Shown piece after piece: positions 8,454 to 16,257 of a DNA stretch of 16,257 nucleotides. The notes under the pieces were generated by a model. The model was not told the origin of the DNA. It did no database searches and saw nothing but the letters and a program-made list of their open reading frames with translations. Made by a program: the position numbers and the translations under genes. The DNA is from Dimargaris cristalligena (taxonomy: Eukaryota; Kickxellomycota; Dimargaritomycetes; Dimargaritales; Dimargaritaceae): NCBI GenBank assembly GCA_027576995.1, contig JANBQC010000620.1, positions 1 to 16,257 of the forward strand. The letters run 5' to 3'. Each line of letters starts with the position of its first letter. Position 1 is the stretch's first letter.

Positions 8454-10106
8454 ACTGATATACATTCAGCCCACCTCTCTCTCACCTACGCATTTCTTAT
8501 ATATACGCCTGCTTGTATTTGGCAGCATTCTGTAATCTTGATAAAATTGACCCTCGATTATATAATGAAAATTAATTTATTTTGATTGTTTAGACTATGG
8601 CTAGTTGGACATGGTTGAAAGGTCGAGTGGATATTATAGGTCTTATTCAACACGACCTTATAGTAGTTTAAGTGATCCATATGTAAGGTAAGGTATATAT
8701 TTGTTTGGCAAATACACAAACAGTCCAAAGTTTGGAAACTTGCAGCGGTCATGGCAATTCCCCGCGCAACAGTCTTAATCGTATAAAATAATGATTATTT
8801 GGAGAGATGATGCTTCTTAGTTATAGGGGAGTTTGGTTTGTATTGCCATCGCTGTTTAAGTCCATGATCATGTTTCTCAAAAACGTCACCACTTCTCTCT
8901 CCTTACAGCACTTCTATCCATTGTTATTGTTCCACAAACGACGTGTTTGGCTATGGACATGGTAGCTTAGTTACAAGATATCAGTAGGCTATACTGGCTG
9001 GTATAAAAATTACTTTAATGCAGTATCGTCTGGCATGCCACCATTGATTATCAGTGGTAGATATCAAAGTCAGGCAATTTCCTACAATAGATATTGCGAT
9101 TAGTTCCTACAGTTCTTTATTCGTTCATACATTTTTAACGGTTTCATTTACCGTATCTTTTACTGACAACCCTTAATGGTCCTCTCGCGTAGTAATTGTA
9201 ATCCTCACAGCATGCAAATTTGCTTACGGAAGACGCTGTAATTGTGCAGAGGAACTATGGCAGACATCTGCTCAGGGCCGTTTTCGTTGGCCTATCTGAA
9301 GCACATCAGCCATTAGCATCACTTATTTTCTACGGTCCCATTTGTTGTTTACCATGAATAACGGCGTCCTGGAATCTAATCCGTCTGTGTCCTCGAGTAT
9401 TCCCGTACCTGTTAATTGGGGACCTTCCATATCTGCGGCAAAGCCTTGTGAGTAGGAAACCGGGCCCACCCCTTGCATTCTTAGACCCAGAATTGCCCAT
9501 CCACCTATCCAACATAAGTACTGTGATGTTTTACGACCCTTGTCTAACGCACATAATATTACTGGCGTGTCCCTTCGCGTCTCCTTAATTATCATTCGGC
9601 AGTTCGAGTCATCGCTGCTTTGCATTACTCCGGGTTACCCCAGCCCGACCACAACACGCTATAATTGTGTCCTGCTTTCAGTAACTACATTAACTTCTTA
9701 TAAAAAGGACGTCTTCGGTGCACGTCGAAAAAAATAACAATCATCATAGCCCTCAACATTCTACATCAACACCGCTTTAGTTCTTCCATTTATTTCCCTA
9801 TCTCTATCTATTATTTTATTATACCCCGAATAAACCTTCGTCTTAACACCAACATTGACGTTGGATAAACTGGGGTCATCTCTAAACGCTTATATCGTTA
9901 CAAGTACATTGTACGTTCATTGCTTGGATCTTTATGTTCCATAATGTAATTTATTGGCTTATGAATAACAGTGTCGCATAAGTGTTATGGTGATCTATAT
10001 AAAAGCAACAGTTCAAATATATCCAACCAGCTAGGCGTATCAATTCGGGCGAACTTACCGAAGGAATCGATGAAATGAGAAGAAGTGGCCACTAAAAACC
10101 CCGTAG
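8454..10106. other. Long convergent spacer without a recognised gene
   Basis: Two genes converge on this 1.65 kb. It is AT-rich and shows no exon I can defend. A minus-strand frame at 9323-9625 (100 codons) and a plus frame at 9540-9737 (65 codons) overlap each other and lack domains, signal peptides or clear splice sites. A GTAAGT at 10058-10053 on the minus strand lies about 50 bases beyond the stop of the secreted-protein gene and could begin a 3'UTR intron. A 7-bp inverted repeat (aaggtcg/cgacctt) occurs around 8619-8661. No tRNA was found; the closest B-box-like string, near 9600, does not fold into a T-arm. Confidence 0.4.
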
Positions 10107-11360
10107 TTACAATATCTCCTCAATGGCATGATATACGCACACATCATCGTTGTCCCCCCGAAAAGCCCTGCACTGATTTATCAATCTCCTAATAGAAGCT
10201 TCAACAGACCCGTAAACATAGACTGAAAATAATAATTGTTGCTGGTTCCTTTGCACTATTACTTTTTTCAAGGACTCGCACTGGTGCCCATCACTAGTGG
10301 TGAAAATCCGCATAGTAATTGTTTTCTTGGAGGAATCCCGCGCTAAGCTCAACAGCAACCGTTTGGTTTTCAAGTTTTTAGCCAGCCCTCCAAAAACCGC
10401 GTACAGACGAGGTGAACTCATCGTGGTTTTCAATTTTTGACTTTGGGCTGTACTCTTGTTGGCTTTATAGAAGCCTGCGAATAGATTGTAGTTCGGACGG
10501 AAAGATTTGTCTTGAGTTGACAACTCACGCTGGCCTTTAAAAAGGGTCGACACGGCACGGCAGCCCGCTATAAATTCCATAGGTGTCATGGGTTGTTTGT
10601 AAAGAGCTTTGATTTCCGCCCCAGCTTTGGCAACCACGCTGGCATTTAATTCCAAAGGAGCGGTCCCCGGGATATTTCCGACATCGGCCTGATCGTTGGG
10701 TTTTTTCACGGAACTTCCTTCGGAAAAATCAACATCCGGTGCCGTGTGGCTTGGCTCCAGTTTTGCTTGGACCCAAGCGATGAAGCTAGGGTCAAAAAGG
10801 TGGTCAGGGTCCAGCTCATTGGCAAATATCGCCAAAGAACTCCCTTCCGAAAAACCATCACCATGGTTTATGAGACTCTGGATTTGGTTGAGGCGCAGGG
10901 GATCCGACGGTAGTGGAGGGTGGGACATGGCCAGTTTTAGTTGTTGTTTCGAGGTAACGTCGGGAGTTTGACCTTGTTGGTTCGAAGAACTATACACGTC
11001 TACGTCCACAGGGTTACGCATTGGACTAGGAGAGCCCGGGATCTGGTTTCCACTGTCAGTGAAATACGACGACCCCCATAGCGTTTGGGGGGCATCATTG
11101 TCATCATTACAGAGCTGGTCATAAAATTGGTTGGGGGAAATGTGGCAGCTGTCCTCGTAGTTTCCCGAATACATAATTTCCTCTACTGGGTCGCTCGGGG
11201 ATAATACTGGGTTAGAGTTGGTCTGGTAGGGTGGGTATTGATGAGACGAGGCATCTCTCGATGATTTTACTCTATTATGGATTGGATTGGCGGCCACAGG
11301 GTAACTTATCCACCCGACACACCCCATTCCAAACAGGACCACATGCGTAATTGAAGGCAT
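10107..11360 (-). CDS. Secreted protein of unknown function, 417 residues
   Basis: I do not recognise this protein. The ATG at 11360-11358 starts a clear signal peptide: hydrophobic core at 7-18 (VVLFGMGCVGWI) and a likely cleavage after VAA, between A24 and N25. The mature protein has two parts. Residues 25-240 are Ser/Pro/Asn/Asp-rich, probably disordered, and contain the motif FSEGSS twice (170-175 and 212-217). Residues 241-417 are basic and look folded, with GAEIKALYKQPMTPMEF, LYAVFGGLAKNLKTKRLLLSL and FSVYVYGSVEASIRRLI stretches of alternating hydrophobics. Six cysteines remain after the signal peptide (72, 84, 267, 361, 397, 408), enough for up to three disulfides. N239 and N301 lie in N-x-S sequons. 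No transmembrane helix or GPI signal follows, so secretion is likely. An uninterrupted 1254-base frame with this organisation is very unlikely by chance. Confidence 0.75.
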   Translation of the reverse strand: MPSITHVVLFGMGCVGWISYPVAANPIHNRVKSSRDASSHQYPPYQTNSNPVLSPSDPVEEIMYSGNYEDSCHISPNQFYDQLCNDDNDAPQTLWGSSYFTDSGNQIPGSPSPMRNPVDVDVYSSSNQQGQTPDVTSKQQLKLAMSHPPLPSDPLRLNQIQSLINHGDGFSEGSSLAIFANELDPDHLFDPSFIAWVQAKLEPSHTAPDVDFSEGSSVKKPNDQADVGNIPGTAPLELNASVVAKAGAEIKALYKQPMTPMEFIAGCRAVSTLFKGQRELSTQDKSFRPNYNLFAGFYKANKSTAQSQKLKTTMSSPRLYAVFGGLAKNLKTKRLLLSLARDSSKKTITMRIFTTSDGHQCESLKKVIVQRNQQQLLFSVYVYGSVEASIRRLINQCRAFRGDNDDVCVYHAIEEIL

Positions 11361-12972
11361 AGTGTATTCAAAATAAATACTAAAACAGGTGCCTCGTAGG
11401 TAAGTTGTCGTAAATACGTGATTATCAAAAATACTTGTAAGTGAGCAGATGGGCGTCGACGAAATAGAGGCCCTAGTTAGATAGACGAAAAGAGCGATCT
11501 AGGGTTAGGCGTAATGTATTCTTCATAGTGAGACCTACACAGAGCTCTTTTATAGAAAACACGGCCATGTTAATCAATTGGGGTAGTTCACTGGTCATCA
11601 AACCCAAAATGGAATGTCAAGGGTAAAATCGGCCAGGGCGAGTTTTTTTTATTTACCAGCACATCCCGTCGTATCGATCCGATAATTTATTTCAGTGTAC
11701 AGCCGAACCTTCCCTATATGTAAGCCGTTGTGGTACCACGCACAACACCCCCTAGTGATTCCCGTTAAAGCCAATAGAAGAGCTACAGGGATGTGGGCTT
11801 TTCGGAATAGGGTTTGTGTTCATCAAGACATCCATCTCTTCTATCTATTGGACAAAGTAGGCAGGAGTGTTTTCAAATACAGCGGTCGTTTATCCGAATG
11901 TCATACGTAGCCCCATCTCCCTTGCCCCGCTGACTTCACCGTCGGGCTGGGCTGCACGTTGTAAAAACTTCACTGCCGATTAAGCTATTCATTGGCGGCT
12001 AACCTTGCCAACTTATACGCCACTGTAGGTAACATATGAGTGCTTTAACGCAGTTGTATAGGGGGAAGTGTGTCGGTAGTGTACAGAGTTTACGTAACAC
12101 AGCCCATTATTGGTTCGGATAGTACTGCAGCCAATGGAAATTGCCCAACAGAGAGCCACTCGCGGGGAAGTGAAATCATGATAATGTATAACTCCCACCA
12201 AATGCTGTCCAGCTTAGTTACAACCCATAGTCGACTAGTCAAACTATAGCCCTGCAAGCTGACAACCGTAGGATACTCTAGCGCAATTATACAAAAACAA
12301 CATTTGAGAAATATGAACCGAGCGGTTTCTACTATCCTAGGAATGTGTACTGACATGGGTCGGGATGGATTATCCTCTCCACGAGACAAACTAGCCGCGC
12401 CCCTCGCCGTGTGACGCCTGCGCATTCCACATCTACAGTTACACCCTTGCATGAGTATTCGGAAGACCTATGTTGGCTAATCCTCGTCTAAAGCGAATTC
12501 CTTTTCCGCTTCCTCTTCGATAAAAGTGAATGACTCCGCCCTCGTTGATTGACCACTCCGAGACCTACAAGCGGCACCCAAGGTTTCCACGTACGTATAT
12601 ATATATCCTGTTCACATGAGAATGTTGGAAGATCCGAGACATTCCTTTTGTCTTCCAGCTTCCCTTAATTTTCTTTCTTCCTCCCTCTTCTGCTATTGTT
12701 TGAACTCGAAGACCCAGCCAGTTTTTCCCCCTCGCGGTTTTATGGCGGTTAGTCCATCTGCGGACGATGTCCGAAAGTCTTAGTATAAGCCTACGTCCAC
12801 ATCTGCACATTTTCATATATATATCCCCCAAGCCGGCCCTTAAAACGGCAAGTTATCTTGGAGATAAGTTTTTATTATTCAGAATAAATATCTACTTTTA
12901 ACTTCACTCAGCGTTTTACCTCAGCAGTTATCGAAGATCTCAACCGGAGGTCAAGATTTCACTTTTTACTAG
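11361..12972. other. Divergent spacer upstream of two putative secreted or unknown genes
   Basis: About 1.6 kb lies between the minus-strand secreted-protein gene and the plus-strand candidate at 12973. Several frames exist: plus 11695-11910, minus 12090-12452 (120 codons), minus 12565-12831, and plus 12616-12783 (55 codons from an ATG). None shows a domain, a signal peptide or matching splice sites. Both ends probably carry promoters. TA-rich runs occur near 12597-12606 and 12815-12824. A possible tiny first exon of the next gene is discussed under that gene. Confidence 0.35.
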
Positions 12973-14445
12973 TTATCTTATATTGTTTTACCTTCGACCG
13001 TTCTGTTAAGCTCTGCCATCGTGGATCGTCCGAACTCCGACAACGGGAGCATAGGATCCATCAACCTGGAATTAATTCCGCCGTACCCCAGTACCGGTTC
13101 CGAGCACAGCTCCGATCCCATCCGTATTGCCGAAGGACCGCTACCCGAATTCGGTATGTTCCACCTAGGTTCCTCGAGCCCTCCAAACCCGACGTCCGGT
13201 GGCCCATCTAATCCTGAGCATGGCGCGGGGCTCAGCCCCAGCCTTAGTCCCGGGAGAGGGGTTCCTCAAACCACCGGCCCAACAAATGCACCCGTTTATC
13301 ATTTCAAAAATGGAACTTCTGAAATTGATGGCGCTGTCCTAATCGGTATGTCTAAAGTATTGGTCAAAGCATTTCATTGATACCAAGGAGGATCAAATAA
13401 ATAAGACCAATTGTATTAGTGGGCCTACGACTGGGAACTTCAAATAAGTCATAAATGCCGAAAACGCATGGGCAAGTGTCGGAGATGTGCTGTATGAGGG
13501 GGGAGGGGATGGTCACCCGTTATAAGACTATTCTTTTAATTTAGATAGTAGATATTACGTTTCACCGCATACGCGTTTGTTCAAAGTTCGATCGCCACTC
13601 TATATACATGCCTTATTTCAGTTTTCTCTAACAGTAATTGCCATTGCACGCATTTATATCTTGAAACATAGAAGCCAGCATCTGTAGTGCCGTCAGCACT
13701 GTACCGATTAAGCTTCACCATTCGGTTATCAGTTTACCCGCCGATTCCGATGGCGATTCGATGATTATTGAGTATTTTGACGTTTGCAATTGATTTTATC
13801 CGATATGACGAGTTGTATGCGAATCTTTTCCACGACTTTAGGGAAGTTAGTACCGATTTGTAACATTTATTATTTCTACAAACGACTGTACAATATAACG
13901 AATTTATGACGATTTAAAATATATAATGTAAATTTTCATATTGAAACGACCATTTTTCGTATCTCTAGTACAGAGCGCCCTCTTCGAAGCAGAGTACGAC
14001 GTTCTGCCATACCATCACATTTCCTTCACAATTTTTTATCCTATTTGTAATGACTAATTATTTCGAATAAATATTATATTCATTTCAAACGGCATTTTTC
14101 TTTCCACTAATTATTGCCTATTATAACAGTTCGATTATTTATAATTAATATAATAATAATTATTCCCTTTTCTTCCAAGTCGCGGGAGTGAGGATTGATT
14201 TATTACTTGTAATATTTGATAATCGTGAAACTGTTTTAATCACCGAGTCCACTGAGGAGGACCCCGAAGATTTAGTGGAAAGTGGAGCCCCCTTCGAACC
14301 TAACCTGCAGCGCCTGAGGGATCTTGAAGAGCGGACTGTTGATCTAATGAAATCCAGTTCTGCCTCCCTGTCCAAGGTTGTCGGTCACTACACATCCAAC
14401 TTTATTGTTTTTCATGTTTTCCGAATGGTCTTTACATCCCTCTGA
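12973..14445 (+). CDS. Candidate spliced gene of unknown function (exons about 12973-13345 and 14180-14445; 5' exon unresolved)
   Basis: No ATG begins this frame; the GTG at 13021 would not start translation in a eukaryote. The frame is open back to a TAG at 12970-12972, which doubles as an acceptor (tttttactag). The first segment then reads LSYIVLPSTVLLSSAI, like a signal-peptide core, followed by a Pro/Ser/Gly-rich stretch. A donor GTATGT lies at 13346-13351 (phase 1), and an acceptor with a strong pyrimidine tract (cccttttcttccaag) ends at 14179. Joining them keeps the frame and gives a hydrophobic patch (AGVRIDLLLVIF), then an acidic segment (TESTEEDPEDL) and a charged helix-like part to TGA at 14443. 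A 6-base first exon ATGGCG at 12742-12747 before a GTTAGT donor would supply Met-Ala in phase 0, but this is speculative. The 834-base intron is long for this window and may hide an exon; the 3' end is uncertain (another acceptor, ttcccag, ends at 14460). I do not recognise the product. Confidence 0.4.
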
Positions 14446-14836
14446 CGGTTGGTTCCCAGGTCTTTGGGATATGGCTACTTTAGCACTGGCAAACGCACCA
14501 GCATTGTGGTTGAGCCCATTCTAATAAGCCAACCCTCTAATGCTTGCAAACAGAATGGCCGAAAACCCATAAGTATGTAGCATGCTATGATGTATTTGTA
14601 TGTACCGCTTTTCCAGTTTTTAGATGATATCTTTAAAATGTCAATTAGAGGTTTGGGAAATATGGGAATGCCATACGTGTCGATTCAGCCAGTTAGATAT
14701 ACTGAAAGTCACATCCTGCAAAATCAGGCATTCTAATGCGGGTGTTAACTCAGGTATAGGTCTATCAAGGTATTGCCAGACCACGTGTTCAATTATTATA
14801 GTATTGTTACAAGCTAGTTGGAGGAGTAAGAGATCG
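14446..14836. other. Spacer with a possible further exon, before the CpG-depleted block
   Basis: CpG is still at ordinary frequency here. After an acceptor-like ttcccag (ends 14460) two frames stay open for about 20 and 39 codons, so the preceding gene may have a last exon here. With a phase-1 donor at 14381 (GTCACT), one frame would end at the TAA at 14522-14524. A 71-codon frame at 14624-14839 has no recognisable content. I cannot decide between these. Confidence 0.25.
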
Positions 14837-16257
14837 TAGTGTGTGCCTATGAGTATGGGAGAATCTATGGATAGTTACCTCCATAGACAAGGGGGTGGTG
14901 GGTGGAATTGGTTTTTAAGAATGTTGAAATACATGGGTGAACTTCAACCCAACTGTATAAGATTTTACACAATATATGTATGGGATAATGTGGGAGAATA
15001 ACTTTTGACCAGTAATATTTACCTCATCAAATGGATTATTCATTATACAGCCTGGATGAATATCTGCCACATCAATTCTGTGGAACAGTTTTTAAAGTGG
15101 TCAGTCTATAGGTCTTAAGGCTTATTAGAGTATAAATGAATGCCAATGTAATCCAAATTCCTCCCCAACCATGTATTTTAGGTAATTGGAGATATGCTAA
15201 GCACTATAATCAAATTCATATCATCACTCAGTGAGAAGACTGTCATTGAGAGTCTATAACCAACTGTTAATCACATGTAAATTAACTATTGATGTAGTGG
15301 CAATAGGTATGCTGTGGTTGATTAGCTGATGTAGAACACCAATTTGACCAATGTCCATTCCATCAGTTTCCTATTAGTAATACTGAGTGTCACCCAGGTT
15401 AACCACTCTTAGTCCATCAAGAGTCCCAAGGATAGGCTTCTAATGGTAGGTGGGGCTTAGGCTCGGCCAAGTGGGCTACTAGAATTAGGAAGAGATTGGT
15501 ACTAACTAATAAAGGATGAGTGCAGGCTAATGCAAGGGATGTATAGTGGGCACACTTACTGGCTAATACAATGGGTGAGCATATAAGGAGTTTATTGAGG
15601 TAGCTCTAGGAGTAAGAAATAAGCTAAGGAACTGAACTGGTCCCAGAGGGGCTTGGTTATTTATACATGGGGACTGCTCATAACAAGGGGTCCCTAAGGG
15701 AATGGGATGACTAAAGAAGAGGTAAGGGTTGGCATCTTGACCAGGTGGGCTTACTTTCGGAAGACTCTAACTGAGAGAGGAGGGTCATTAGATCAGCTGG
15801 TGGAGTATGGTGTGAGAAGTATTGGGACCTGGTCATAATGGGTTATATAGTTGGGGGAGGGGTAGTATGGTACTATAAGGTTATAGGATAGGATGATCAG
15901 TGTTCCATATTTAGGAAGGATTAGACAGACTGACACTGAGATAAATTTTTTATTTATAGTATTGAATTAAGCAAGTAAGATGAGCATTTTATTAGGGAAA
16001 TATAGTGAAGGAGATGTAATGAAGTAATATTAGTGGTGGGAATGCTAATAAACTGAAGAACATCTACGGAGCAGCTGTAACACCTATTATATAGCTGGTC
16101 CTAATTCTTATAGAGCACAACTGCCAGTATTTGCTAGATGCAGGGTTACTTCCATCAACAGTACAGTTTTTGGGAGAGAGCCTGTAAAGAACTGAAATCA
16201 AATCCTTGAAAACTGAACTTTATTTGAAAAGATAGATAATAAAAGGGAAAGGTGATG
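14837..16257. mobile_element. CpG-depleted block, probable decayed repeat or transposon relic
   Basis: Over 1421 bases I count only three CpG dinucleotides (15464, 15756, 16067), although the sequence is roughly 40 percent GC; the genes to the left have CpG throughout. TpG and CpA are common and no ATG-initiated frame reaches 60 codons. This is what deamination of methylated CpG produces in silenced repeats. The plus strand has more G than C. No terminal repeats are visible because the block runs off the right edge. One frame (15698-15838) keeps a protein-like stretch. The element type is unproven; a non-repeat explanation would have to account for the loss of almost all CpG. Confidence 0.55.
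15698..15838 (+). pseudogene. Fragment weakly resembling the C-terminal region of a tyrosine recombinase
   Basis: Between two stops the frame encodes 47 codons. From the ATG at 15707 it begins MTKEEVRVGILTRWAYFRKT and continues with GGSLDQLVEYGVRSIGTWS before TAA at 15836-15838. The order 'T-K-E-E-V-R, I-L-x-R-W-A, then R-K-T-L, then S-L-D-Q-L-V' recalls the region before and at the HxxR motif of tyrosine recombinases of DIRS- or Crypton-type elements. However, the His is not present and the later H/W and Tyr cannot be placed. Two flanking frames also stay open for short stretches, as in a decayed gene with frameshifts. This is a pattern-level guess. Confidence 0.2.

Noticed and set aside
9590..9620. 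tRNA B-box-like string (gttcgagtc)
   Set aside because: The flanking bases do not form a T-stem and no A-box or acceptor stem is present.
9323..9625. Minus-strand frame of 100 codons in the convergent spacer
   Set aside because: No recognisable motif, mixed composition, no clear start context or splice sites.
12090..12452. Minus-strand frame of 120 codons
   Set aside because: The product has no domain or signal peptide, a random-looking composition and overlapping frames of similar quality.
12616..12783. Plus-strand 55-codon ATG frame as first exon of the following gene
   Set aside because: It ends in a stop and its GT sites give no convincing in-phase link to 12973 apart from the speculative ATGGCG exon within it.

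Overview
The window looks like nuclear DNA of a fungus, probably an early-diverging, non-Dikarya lineage; that placement is inference. The evidence is eukaryotic gene families (haspin kinase, CCDC47/PAT-complex subunit, a mitochondrial transcription factor B-like protein), short spliceosomal introns with GTAAGT/GTGAGT donors, compact spacing, GC-rich exons in AT-richer spacers, and a strongly CpG-depleted block at the right end. No rRNA, tRNA, CRISPR or prokaryotic operon was seen. Layout: positions 1-256 hold the first exon of a minus-strand gene that runs off the left edge. Positions 1194-3651 hold a minus-strand gene broken into about nine short exons. When joined in phase, these give a protein of about 287 residues resembling Mtf1/TFB mitochondrial transcription factors of the rRNA adenine dimethylase fold. 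It faces away from an intronless haspin-type histone H3 kinase gene (4425-6542, plus). Next, also plus and intronless, is a CCDC47-like ER membrane protein (7317-8453). A 1.65 kb spacer without a convincing gene separates it from a convergent minus-strand gene for a 417-residue secreted protein I do not recognise (10107-11360). Diverging from that is a candidate spliced plus-strand gene of unknown function (about 12973-14445) whose first exon is unresolved. The last 1.4 kb (14837-16257) has only three CpG dinucleotides and broken reading frames, as expected of a methylated, decaying repeat. One frame in it weakly resembles the end of a tyrosine recombinase. The genes do not form one pathway. 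Haspin acts in mitosis, the TFB-like protein in mitochondrial transcription, CCDC47 in membrane-protein biogenesis at the ER, and two products may be secreted. The most informative points are the fragmented TFB-like gene, the doubled KTY-x-RR motif and SUMO-binding-like segments in the haspin tail, the upstream ORF ending two bases before the CCDC47 start, the orphan secreted protein and the CpG-depleted block.
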